Assembly (NCBI GenBank): GCA_963971225.1
Contig: OZ020267.1
Coordinates: 150,713,920 to 150,777,919 of the forward strand
Source of the DNA: Melieria omissa
Taxonomy: Eukaryota; Arthropoda; Insecta; Diptera; Ulidiidae
DNA: 64,000 nucleotides
Direction: 5' to 3'
Shown: piece after piece, positions 1 through 13,000 of the stretch
How the letters are laid out: each line of letters starts with the position of its first letter
Numbering within the stretch: the stretch's first letter is position 1
The notes under the pieces: generated by a model
The model's input: only the letters and a program-made list of their open reading frames with translations
Databases searched by the model: none
Told to the model about the DNA's origin: nothing
Program-made: the position numbers and the translations under genes

Positions 1-1018
1 GAAAGCGGCACCACCGGTGATGCGCAGCTCGGCTGCGTGGCCCTGCGATACTGCCAAACGGACGCTCAATGCGCCTCGGGCGCCATCTGCTCCAACGGCA
101 TCTGCTCGACGCTCTGTACATCTATACGCGACTGTATATCCGACCAGCTCTGCATACAGGGCGTCTGCCAGCCTACATGCAAGTCCAACTCGTCCTGCCC
201 TGAATTCCAATTCTGCCTCAACAACATCTGCACCAAAGAGGTGCTCTGCCGCGAAGATACCGACTGCGACATAAACGAGAGCTGCGTGCTCGACGCATAC
301 GGGCGAGCCAAATGCGAGAACGTCTGCCTGGGCCGTGCCATATGCGGTCGCAACGCAGAGTGCACGGCGCGTAGTCACGCACCCGACTGCGAATGCAAGG
401 AGGGCTTCTTCGGCGACCCGAAGAGCGGCTGCCGCAAGATCGAGTGCAGCAGCGACGACGACTGCTCGAACGACAAGACCTGCGACAATCACATGTGCAA
501 GATCGCATGCCTCATCGGGCAACCGTGCGGCGAAAACGCACTCTGCACCACCGAGAACCACAAGCAAGTGTGCCACTGCCAGCCTGGCTTCACGGGCGAT
601 CCGCGTGTGCATTGCGACGTAATAGACTTCTGTAAAGACGCACCGTGCGGACCGGGGGCGCGCTGCCGCAATGCGCGTGGCTCCTACAAGTGCACGTGTC
701 CGGCGGGTCTAGTGGGCGACCCATACAATGAGGGTTGCCGCACATCGGTCGAGTGCGAAACCAACGAAGACTGTCCGCCGCATGCCGAGTGCTCAACCGC
801 CAATGGCGTACCGAAATGTCATGACGTGTGCGCCAATGTCAAGTGCGGCCTCAATGCGGAATGTATTCCGAAGGGCCACCAGGCACAGTGTGCATGCCGC
901 AATGGTTACGACGGTAATCCCGCTGACCGGGTTGCCGGATGCAAACCGCTGCCCGTGCCATGTCAAGTGACCAGTGACTGTCCAACCAATACTTATTGTT
1001 CGGATAGTATATGTAAAC
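1..1018 (+). CDS. dp: dp exon 1 (5' end outside window): four-cysteine and EGF modules
   Basis: The frame is already open at base 1 (E-S-G-T-T-G-D), so the true exon start lies upstream or at the edge. The exon opens with a run of short four-cysteine modules beginning CQTDAQC, CTSIRDC, CKSNSSC and CREDTDC. EGF modules ending in GFFGDPKSGC, GFTGDPRVHC and GLVGDPYNEGC follow. The EGF near 630-745 has the core CRNARGSYKCTC, which resembles calcium-binding EGFs, although the upstream consensus is imperfect (VIDFC). The donor is c|gtaagt. Phase 1. Confidence 0.85.
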
Positions 1019-4000
1019 GTAAGTACTAACAACTAAAACGGTACCGCGAGTAGTCGTATTCCTATTAGATACTGATACAAAATACCAACAACAATCTACC
1101 ATAACCTTAATGAACTAACGCCGTAGGCAGTACACTTACCTACTAGCTGTACCTACTTACTCTCCATCACAATGGTTTATGTGTGTGTTGGCCTACTGTG
1201 CGCGGTGTGCGCACAGTCGAACACTTGGTGTCCTCTAACCGCGTTGACCTAAACAATTCCTAGTACCCGCAAGACTGTGTTAGGAAGAGGTCGCAAGCTT
1301 TGAGCCAAGCAAGGTACACTCAACGGGAATATGGTGGCAAAGTGAAAACGAATGGCATGAATATTTAGAAAAAACATTTTTAGGTTATTTTACGAAAAAC
1401 AGTGGACATGTCCAAGTATTATAGTCTTGGATCATAGTTGACTAACTGACACAAACAGACTCTTTAACTGACGATATCTTGTCCTTTTTCCATGCCACTA
1501 AATCGGTGTTATCACTTTTACAGCGGCCTGCATACTCGACACCGAGTGTGGTGCATCCGAGGTTTGTCAAGGCGGCCAGTGCATCAATCCGTGTCTGCAG
1601 CCGCAGGCATGTGGCATGAATGCAGAGTGTCTCATACAGACACACTACAAGCAATGCTCCTGCCCGGCCGGCTTCACGGGTAACGCTGACGTCGAGTGCG
1701 TACGCATACCGGTGGCATGCAACAGCGATGCCGAGTGCCGCGACGGCTACACCTGTCGCGACTCAATGTGTCTGCCCGCCTGCCACAACGATCAAGACTG
1801 TGCGCTGAACGAGAAGTGCTTGAGCGGCAACTGCATGCGTAAGTGCACACCCAATCAATCGCCATCTCCAATAACTAACTTAGCTAACTTTCTCTAATCT
1901 TTTTGTATAGTGACGTGCCGCGTGGACAACGACTGTTTCCTGGGCCATGTTTGCCTGCACAATAAGTGCGTCTACGGCTGTCGCACCGACGACGACTGTA
2001 GTGGCTCGGAGTCCTGTCGCAATGACAAGTGCATCAATCCCTGCCTGGAGAGTCCGTGCGGTCCAAACGCCGCCTGCTCGGTGTCCAATCATCGTGCCAT
2101 ATGCAACTGTCTGGACGGCATGGTGCCGAATCCCACACCGCAAGTCGGTTGCGTGCGCAGCCCGCCCCTCGACTGTAACGAGAATCGCGACTGCCCCCGA
2201 GGACTGACTTGCTTCGAGTTCGCCTGTCGTCCGCTATGCGCTGAGGACAGCAGTTGTCTGTCGAACGAACGCTGCCAAGCGGGCGTCTGCAAACCGCTCT
2301 GCCGACGCGATGACGATTGCCGCAACAGCGAGGTCTGTCTGGGTCTCACCTGCGTGGCAGGCTGCCGCACCGATCAGGGCTGTCCCGCCTCGCTGGCCTG
2401 CATCAATCAGCAATGCGTGAATCCGTGCGATGAGTCGGCCGCTTGTGGCACCAACGCCGAATGCATTGTCGTCGACCACCGCAAACAGTGCACGTGCCCG
2501 CAAGGCCTTGTCGGCAAAGCGGACATCTCCTGCAAAGCGCCACGCACTGCCTGCGAACGCAACGAAGACTGCGAATCCAATCAGCTATGCTACGGCGGCA
2601 GCTGCCAAGGCAAATGTCGCAACGATCAAAACTGCTTGGCCGATGAGCGCTGCATGCGCGGCACCTGCCGCACCGTGTGCAACACAGACTCGGCCTGCAC
2701 GCAAGGACAGATTTGCGAGAATCGTGTCTGCCAGATCGGTTGCCGCAACGACCTCACCTGCCCCAGCGACCAAGCTTGTGTCAACAAGAAATGCAAAAAT
2801 CCCTGCGACAATCCGGGACAGTGTGGCCAGTGCGCCAACTGTCTGGTTGTCAATCACGGCGTGCAGTGCAGCTGTCCGAACGGCTTCATTGGTGATGGAC
2901 TCACCGGCTGCCAGCAGCCGCCGCAGCGTTGCAACCCATCCTGCCAGTGCGACGAAACCAACACCTACTGTGCCGAGACATGCACGCGAACCGAAGACTG
3001 TGCCTGCGGCCAAATGTGCGGACGCGGCAAGTGCCGCCAGAAATGCGGTCCGACGCGCACATGCCCGCTGGGACAACTGTGCGAGCGCGGCACTTGCATT
3101 GCCGGCTGCAAAACGAACACCGACTGCGCCACCGATCAGGCCTGCCTCAAGGGCCAGTGCGCTGATCCGTGCGCGGACAAGAAGTCCTGCGGCCGCAATG
3201 CGCTCTGCACCGTTTCCGATCATCGCATGCTCTGCTACTGCCCCGATGGCTACGAAGGCGAACCGAGCAAGGAGTGCGTTCAATTCGAGTGCAGCCAGGA
3301 CGCCGACTGTGAGCCGAGCAAGCGCTGCGATGCGGGCAAGTGCCGCAATCCATGTCTGGAGTACGGCGCCTGCGGCATCAATGCGCAGTGCCGCGTGGTC
3401 GATCGCAAGCCGCAGTGCTCCTGCCCGCCCGACTACTTTGGCAGCCCCGCAACCGAGTGCAAGCCGCTTGACGGCGGCTGCGCAAACAATCCCTGCGGCG
3501 TCAACTCCCGCTGCACTGAGGTGCCCGGCGGCTACGAGTGCTCGTGCATGGAAGGCTGCATGGGCGATGCGCACAAGGGCTGCGTCTGCGAAGATCACCT
3601 GGTGAATGCATGCCACGACCAGCCGTGCGGCCAGAATGCCGCCTGCAAGGTGCTGGACCACAACGAGGCGCAGTGCTACTGTCCCGAGGAGTATCCGTAC
3701 GGCGATGCTTATGTGCAATGTAAGAGAAGAGTTTCCCATATTAATCGGTTTCCATTGAGACTAATTTGAAATGATTCCGCAGGCTATCTCACACCGCCGC
3801 AGCAGGACTGCCGCACGCTCGGCTGCGAAGCCGGCGAATGCGTGCGCCAAGGGTTCGACTACATCTGCCGGCAAGGTAAGTGCACTGACTCTATATGCAA
3901 CGTTAGCCAGCGTGCGGTGCATTGCCACCGCGCGCCTCTCAGTTATTATTAACGGATTCTTAACAAGTTCTCTAGCGAGTTTAGCCTTTTGAGTTGCAGA

Positions 4001-7000
4001 CTTTTTAGTTTAGCTACAGTAAAGTATTTTGAGATCATCTAATTGCAATTACCGAGTTTTATCACATTTATTTTGTGAGTAACAATTGTTAATCTTTGAA
4101 TTTTTGAGTTTAACAGTCAACCAGTACTGTAATTTGATACTTAACCCCAACGTTTGAAATGATTAGTTTAACAACAGTTTTTCGATTGTTGATTAGCGTT
4201 TTTTATCCAAACAATATTTGCAGCTAAACAACCAAAACTTAATGGATAATGTTGTTGATTTTTGTGGATTTAACAGTATTCCAGTTAACAGTTAACTCTT
4301 GCAATAACGTAACCAATTGATTGAGGTTCAAAGTTCTTAAATAATATCAATCAATATTCACAGTGTAGTGTGTGTAAATACTTACCATAACATTTTCGTT
4401 TGCGGTAATCGGGCTCGCGGTATGGCCGCGCTTTAACCAACAAACACCAATGTTTTGCCCCGCAAGAAGAAGAAGAACACGTTCTTCCGACTCGACTCTG
4501 CCCGTTTGCGCAGCGCACTGCTGTCGTTCACACTCACATCAAAATACACACACATACACACACGAAAAGAATCCCTAAACAAATCAAAAGCGATCTCAAC
4601 CACACCCCAAAACCAACAACCAATAAATTTATTTTGCACTTGTTTTATTTGTTGTTGTTGTTTTGAAATGAATTAGTCAAGAGTGTTTTCAGTTTAGCTT
4701 TTTTTATGTTTTGATTTTTATACACATTGTTTATTATTAGCTTTTAGTTTGTAAGCAAGTACAAAATACCACTAAATACCCATACATACGTTATTCTACA
4801 CATTCGCACAACAAAATTCAAAATTTTTATCAATAAAATCAATAAATTGATGAGAAACGCATATGGAAGTTCGTGGAATGTCGCTGTCGCTATCGCGGTC
4901 TCCCAATCTGTGCCTACAATACATACACACATACTCACATACTACATTCAGTATCTCAGTATGCCTCAGTCATAGTAACATACTTAAGTACGAAATTTCT
5001 AACCACTCACCACCAAAACGAAACATGCCAAATTCGACCTCAATCAACTAAATACTTATCCCCCACATTACCCTAACACAACGTCGAATCGAATCACACG
5101 CTCAATTCACCACCCACAATCACTGCCTACAGTTGTTGTTGTAATTTGCAAAATTGAACAACTTTTTTGTTTTGCATCTTATTTAACCCGAATTTAGAAC
5201 ACAATTACACAACAACAAAAATCAAATAAAAAAACACAAACGCAGTCAAATGAACATTCAATTCATCCAATAACCCATTCACCGAAACGACACATCAGTT
5301 GGTGAGCTTTGAAGCTTTCAATTTACACCAGCTTTTCAAAGCTTGCGTTAAGCACGTCCTCGCCGCCGTAGTGAAAACCATTTAGTAGTAAATTATTGTT
5401 CCCGCTTCGAATTGTTAACATTTTCGAGCTTATACAGCTTTCCATGCGTATATAGAAATATTAGCAATATTATCCAAATTATTCAAATTATCAGCATAAC
5501 ACAATAGAAAGTACAAAATTTCAGCTAACACCATCCACACCAGAGAGTCCTTGCATTTATATTTCAGCAACTTGTGCCACATATCAAACATCCGGTTCGT
5601 CTTTTTGGCTTCTCATGAGTCTCAAAACCAAAATTGATTACTTCAAGTTCAGTCAATAATGCAGACCAGCACTAAATTTCTGTGGCAAAGAATCCAAGCA
5701 GAATTGATCTTGTTAAAATTTTGCTCTATAAATATATATACATACAAAAAAACATAAAACAAACAATAACAAAATTGAATCTGAACTCCATTCACACGCG
5801 GCAATTATTTTTATGGATAATTTTTTCCTACTGTAGTATTGAAGCAATTTTTAGGTGTTTGAAACGTCGATTTGACATTTGCAAAACCCCATCAACCTAA
5901 CCACTACCAAATTTAACTAGCACTAGTGCGATTTTGTTTAACAATGTAATCTATGTAAAATCTATGGAATTATGTGGTAGTTGAGTGTTAACAGCGACAA
6001 CTTCCAAACTCGGCTAAGCAGCTGAGTTTGTGCTATAAAAACGCCGCGATAGCGATACGTATCCTGGAATCGAAACGGCCATATAGTCGCCTTTATTGAA
6101 ATATTCGGCCACGAAATTGAGTAGAACGACAACAACAACAACGACAACAGAAGACCACAACCAGGACACTGACATTGTACCCTACACATCCCGTACAACT
6201 GCTCCCACTGTCCAAACCATTCCCAACCCCGTCTGTATTCTCCCCGCTCCATAATTTTTTGTTTTTAAATGAGAAAAATTAATAAATAAAAGCGAAAATA
6301 ATTTTGAGATTGTTAAAGGTACCAAACTAAGACCACCATCATGCAATATCGTAACGCCAAATGAGTTACGTTCGAAATATTAATAAAATTTAAGTTAAAT
6401 ATGAACATATAAAGTCTCAGATTGGGAACTGTGGACGGGACAATTCTCACATGGTTCGCATATGCCAGCAGCATTTCTATTGAAACTAGTTGAAAGCACG
6501 CAAGAGATCCAAGGATCATCGCACTATTTCCCTAGCATTATCATTTTTGTACAAAAAAACTTTATCAGTTATAAATCGATCGATATATCATACTCAACAA
6601 TAACACCACCATCCCTCTGCACATCTCTACTGAACGTATTCGTATACAACTATTATGCATAGGTCGAGCTTTGAAATCTCTACTCCTTTCCTTTTACAAT
6701 CTACAACTATTGGCATATTTTTTAAACCGAGTATCGGCAGCAAAGCAAAGCAATTTTTTATTTCATCAATTTAAACGAAACTGTAACTAAATTGACTAAC
6801 AGCAAATTAAGTTTTTTGGTTTTTGCTCTAGTGATTAAGTTGTAAATATATACAGTTTTACAGCCATACTAACATTTGTAAATATTCAATTTGTGATATA
6901 CGATATTAATGAAAGAGTTTTAAGGGCTATCGACTGCACTTCTTTCTCGTCTCGTCTCTCTTTCTCTCTAACTGCTCTTGTATCAAAATTTCTCAAGTAT

Positions 7001-10000
7001 TTTAATATCAAATGCAGTACATGCAATTGTAATCTAAAATTTCCTTTCGCCACTTCCAACTATCCAACTATTCTATTTTTGTACAATACATTCGGAAAGA
7101 AGCCGGTGCTCCAATAACGTGTTCTCAAAAAGGGCAGAGCGCATGTGTTGGATGTCGTACATACAAATGTATACATGTCTCTTCGAAATAACTAATACAA
7201 CAAGCAGAAAAGTCTACCAATGATTGGGCATAGCCAGATTTTTCCAATGACTTTTAGCTCATCAAATCATATTCGACTACTTCTACTTCATGAAATCGAT
7301 TTACTTACGTTGCAAACAGAATAACTCTTGGAAAGCTTGAAAAATGTGAGATGTCTCCCCTTCACAGTTCTGCATTCGATTAACTTGCAAACTCTCCAAT
7401 TTACAAGACCGAATTGATAATTGCATTTACACCTTTACAACAGTACCACAAATTAACCCAGTGTTTTTGTTTTGTTTTTTTAATTCTACCCTACTAAGCC
7501 CCAAACTCAAAATTATTTTCATTTCCTACGATTTTAAGTTGTTTTAAACTACATAAATAGTTAAGTTTAACGTTTGATTTCGCGCACATTTAATTCCCAC
7601 CAGCCAATCACTACAAACGTTTAATCGAGCTATACTCCCCACCATCCACTACCCACTGACAACAATTCTATGTACCTACCACTAAACACAATCTTCCCCG
7701 ACATAAACTTCACTCACCCCACACCTACAACCACACTCCTACACCCCCTACTTAGGTCTAGCATAAGCATTAATGTTAAGTATTTGCACCCGAATCCCAC
7801 ACGTTAATCCCTCTTCTTCTCGAAAGCCAGCTGGAGACGGCTCTACTTCATTCAAGCACTGCAAACGAGAAAGCCTTCTCGCTCTCGCTCTTGCTCTGTC
7901 TATCTCTCTCTCTCCCCTTACACTTACGAACTCCACACTCTCTCTCTCTCTCCCCAACCCGATCTGTCTTCTCTATTTTAAATCGAAACTTTTACGTAAA
8001 TACAAACACGAATCGCACCCATGCAATGAAAACAACAAAACTACCCGTCTCTCTCTCCGCCGCTCCATCATTATAGACACCGAACAATGCCACTCCGACA
8101 CGGATTGTCCCAGTGAGAAATCCTGCCTGCAAGGACATTGTGTCGATCCTTGTTCAGTGCGCGACGTTTGTGGCGCGAACGCACTTTGCAAGACCGTACT
8201 GCACCGACCGCGTTGCTCATGCCCCAGCTGCTACATAGGCCGACCCGAGGTCGAGTGCAAGCCGGACCCCAAGTGCGCCGACGGCACCACGCCGCAGCCA
8301 CGCGATCCGCAACAGCAAATCCCGTGCACCAGCGACGTCGACTGCCCCGACACGCTGCAGTGCAGCGTGTACGGCCAGTGCGCCGATCCGTGCCGCAACC
8401 CGCTCTTCATTTGCGACGGCAACAAGAAGTGCGAGACGCGCGGCCACCACCCCGTGTGCGTGTGCAAGTCGGGCTTCATCGTGAACGAGTACGGCGAGCT
8501 GACATGCGCGCCCGAGAAGCGCGAGTGCTATCGCGACGACGACTGTGCCTCGAACATGGCGTGCAGCGATGGCAAGTGCCGCAATCCGTGCGTGGTGCCC
8601 GTGGGGCGACAGCCGATTTGCGCGGAGAACAAGTCGTGCGAGGTGCAGGACCACCGAGCCGTGTGCATCTGCATGAAGGACTGCCAGCCATCGATATCGA
8701 TATGCTTGCGCGACGCCGGTTGTCCGTCCGGCTTGGCATGCCGCAACTACCAGTGCGTCAATCCGTGCGATTTTGCAAAGTGCGCGCCCAATTCGCCGTG
8801 CATTGTCGAGGATCACAAGCCGATATGTAAATTCTGCCCGCCCGGATTTATAGCCGATGCAAGAAATGGATGTCAAAAAGGTAAAGCATAGCGTAAAGTC
8901 ACTCCATCTCTCCTAACGCTCTCTCTTTCTCTCTCACTATCTCGAAATTTGCGCTTAATCGATAGTGGCGCCATTAACGAGGCCAATTCGTCTTGTCAAT
9001 CAGTATCTCCTCTAAGTGTGTATATTACTTGACAGGCTCATTGACAAACCAGCTTCAGCTTTTCTCTGTTCAGCCAGATGTCTGTAAATCAATTAAAAAC
9101 TTCTGCAACAAAGCTTTGAATACTTAATCAACCAACCAACCAACCAACCAATGCCCTCTTAATACAAATTCTGTTTAACGAAACCCCACCGTCATTGCCG
9201 CCATTGCTTTAATTGAGCACCCATTTGTAACCGTACTTTGTCGACAGCCGTGTCGACAACAGTTTGTTCGCGACTTTGCGGGGTTAATCTCGAGGATTCC
9301 AAAAGTCCAAGCTAACAAACCGTAATACCCACAGTAATATCTACACATTCACACACGCTCATGCCACAAATTTATTAATACAATTTCTTACCCAATAATA
9401 ATAGTTCAATTTTTTGAACAATTGGTAATAGCATTGTTTGAAATCTAAAGCATACTAATGGTTAACTAGTGTAGCTAACTAATTGTAAAAATCTAGTTCC
9501 TAGTTGTATTATTGTAGGTAACTGTAAAGCATAAATTTACTAAATTCTCCCAACTATGAGACCCTTTAAACCAACTCCGAAATTTGAAACCCCCGGATCT
9601 TCTTCCCTGAATGTAATAAAGCTATACTTAGAGAGTTTTCCGCAACGTCTAAACATGCTGTATATATCGTATATATATATATATTTAAAGACCTTCCAAA
9701 CTTTAAATGCAATTGTATATACTTTTGAATCTAACATATTTTTTTTATTTTATCGATATATTGTACATTTGTAAAAACTACCTTCCCAAATATCCAAACT
9801 CTAAACAAAACTCGAGAAGCCAAGCCCCAAACTCAGCCGGGTGCCAACTGTACACAAGATGAAGACTGCGGCGAAAAGCTCCAGTGCAATAAGCTGGGCG
9901 AGTGCGTAGATCCATGTACAGCTAGTTGTGCAGAATCTGCTGTCTGCATTGTAAAAACGCATAAGATAACGACTTGCTTATGTGTAGAAGGCTTTGTCGG

Positions 10001-13000
10001 GAACGCAACGATCAAGTGCATTCCTGTAGCCTTCGACAGCAAAACTCTTGTAGAAACGACAATACCCCCTCCCCTCGACAGTACTGACTCTACTGCAACG
10101 ACCATAAAATATACCACAATGCATATAGCCAACCAAACAGAAATGCGAACGCGGTTCACCGACATTGAAGCCGAACCAGAGACAACAGAATCATACGACA
10201 GTACCACAGAATCGGCCAAAGAAACCGCGAAAACAACCACAGCCAGTGCTATGGAAACAACATCAGAACACATTTTCAAAACAACTTCAATTAAAGAAGA
10301 AGAAGTGCCATCCGTCACAACTGAAGCAGTTTATCACCCAATGACAACAACAAAACAGACAATAGAGGATACAACAAAACCTGGAGTCACCACCTCTACT
10401 TCAGGCGAAGTCGTGGAAACTACAACATTAGGTATAGAGGCAGACGCTCTAACTACAACAACAACGCCAATAACTGCACAACCTGGAGAGATAATTGACA
10501 CAACAACCCCAAGCCAAAAACCGGAACAATCGCCTACAACAACAGAGACAGAGTACACGACCAAACCAATAGCATACAAAACTACTAGTAAGCCAGAAGA
10601 AGAAGCGCCGACACGTGCAGCCACTTCCGAAACTCCTGGTGAGAGTACAGAAACTACTACACCAGGCACGGAACCAGAAAACCTACTCACAACAACAATT
10701 ATGGATTACACGACTATTCAGAGTGTTTACAAAACCACTGGTAAAACAGAAGAAGTAGCGACAAGTGGAATCATAACTACTGGAGGAGTTCCAGAAACAA
10801 CCACACCAGGCAGGAAGCCGGAGGAATTGTCAACTAAAAACAGTATGGAGTACACGACTCTTCCAAGTGTTTACACAACCACTGTTAAACCAGAAGAAAC
10901 AACGATACGTGGAATCAAAACTACTGGAGGAGTTCCAGAAACAACTACACCAGGCATGAAGCCAGAGGAATTGTCAACAACACCAAGTACAGAGTACACG
11001 ATTATTCCGAGTGTTTACACAACCACTGGTAAACCAGAAGAAACAACGATACCTGGAATCAAACCTACTGCAGCAGTTCCAGAAACAATGACACCAGGCA
11101 AGAAGCAGGAGGAATTTTCAACAACACCAAGTATAGAGTACACAACTATTCCAAGTGTTTCCACAACCAGTGGTAAACCAGAAAAAGAAGCTACCACTCG
11201 TGGACCTGAATCTATAACTACAAGTCCAATTCCAGAAACAACTACGCCAAGCAAGGAGATAGAAGAATTATCAACAACACCAGGTGTACAATTCACGACC
11301 ATTCCAAATGTTTACACTTCCACCGGTAAACCGGAAGAAGCATCGACACCTGAAACCGTAACTACTGGTGTAACGCCAGCAATATCTACACCAACCGGGA
11401 AGCCAGAAGAATCGTCTACAACACCAGGTGTGGAATTCAGTACCATTCCAACTGTTTACACATCCACCGGTAAACCAGAGGAAGCATCGACACGAGGAAT
11501 CAAAACTACTGGTGGGATTCCAGAAACTACACCAGGCGAGAAGCAGGGGGAGTTGTCTACAACACCAGGTGTAGGGCACACGACCATTCCAACTGTTTAC
11601 ACATCCACCGGTAAACCAGGGGAAGCATCGACACTTCGAATCGTAACTACTGGTGTAACTCCAGAAACAACTACACCAGGCGGGAAGACAGAGAAATTGT
11701 CTACAACACCAGGTGTGGAATTCACGACCATTCCAACTGTTTACACATCTACCGTGAAACCAGAAGAAACATCGATACGTGGAATCGTAACTACCGGTGG
11801 AGTTCCAGAAACAACGACACAAGGCAGAAAGCCAGAGGAATTGTCTACAACACCAGGTGTGGAATCCACGACCATTCCAATTGTTTACGCATCCACTTTT
11901 AAACCAGAGGAAGCATCGACACCTGGATTCGTAACTACTGGTGTAACTCCAGAAACAACTGCATCAGGCAGTAAGCCAGAGGAATTGTCTACAACACCAG
12001 GTGTGGAATTCACGACCGTTCAAAATTTTTACACATCCACTGGTAAAGCAGAGGAAGCATCGACACGGGGAGCTGAATCAATAACTACTGGTGAAGTTCC
12101 AAAGTTGTCTACAACACCAGGTGTGGAGTACACGACCCTTCCAACTGCTTACACATCCACCGGTAAACCAGGGGAAGCATCGACACCTGGATTCGTTACT
12201 ACTGGTGTAACTCCAGAAACAACTACACAAGGCGGGAAGACAGAGGAATTGTCTACAACTCCAGGTGTGGAATTCACGACCATACCAACTGTTTACACAT
12301 CCACTGGTAAACCAGAGGAAGCATCGACACGGGGAGCTGAATCTATAACTACTGGTGAAGTTCCAAAGTTGTCTACAACACCAGGTGTGGAGTACACGAC
12401 CATTCCAACAGCTTACACATCCACCGGTAAACCAGGGGAAGCATCGACACCTGGATTCGTAACTACCGGTGTAACTCCAGAAACAACTACACAAGGCGGG
12501 AAGCCAGAGGAATTGTCTACAACTCCAGGTGTGGAATTCACGACCATTCCAACTGTTTACACATCCACCGGTAAACCAGGGGAAGCATCGACACCTGGAT
12601 TCGTAACTACTGGTGTAACTCCAGAAACAACTACACCAGGCGGGAAGCCAGAGGAATTGTCTACAACACCAGGTCTGGAATTCACGACCATACCAATTGT
12701 TCACACATCCACTGGTAAACCAGAGGAAGCATCGACACGGGGAGCTGAATCTATAACTACTGGTGAAGTTCCAAAGGTGTCTACAACACCAGGTGTGGAG
12801 TACACGACCATTCCAACTGTTTACGCATCCACTGTTAAACCAGGGGAAGCATCGACACCTGGATTCGTAACTACTGGTGTAACTCCAGAAACAACTACAC
12901 CAGGCGGGAAGACAGAGGAATTGTCTACAACACCAGGTGTGGAATTCACGACCATACCAACTGTTTACACATCCACTGGTAAAGCAGAGGAAGCATCGAC

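Noticed and set aside
2585..3739. A 384-codon open frame on the minus strand opposite exon 3, and a 391-codon frame in another plus frame (2430-3605).
   Set aside because: Both are shadows of GC-rich, Cys-coding sequence. They have Ala/Arg-rich composition and no domain, while the chosen plus frame has regular cysteine spacing and splice sites.
6030..6040. TATAAAA as an internal promoter.
   Set aside because: No initiator, coding start or downstream first exon can be seen, and TATA strings are expected by chance in AT-rich introns.
6107..6252. A Thr-rich stretch (ACA repeats, then TAPTVQTIPNP) inside intron 4 as a cryptic mucin exon.
   Set aside because: The nearby AG acceptors do not give phase 1 into the Thr frame, no donor is evident, and the ACA run is simple sequence.
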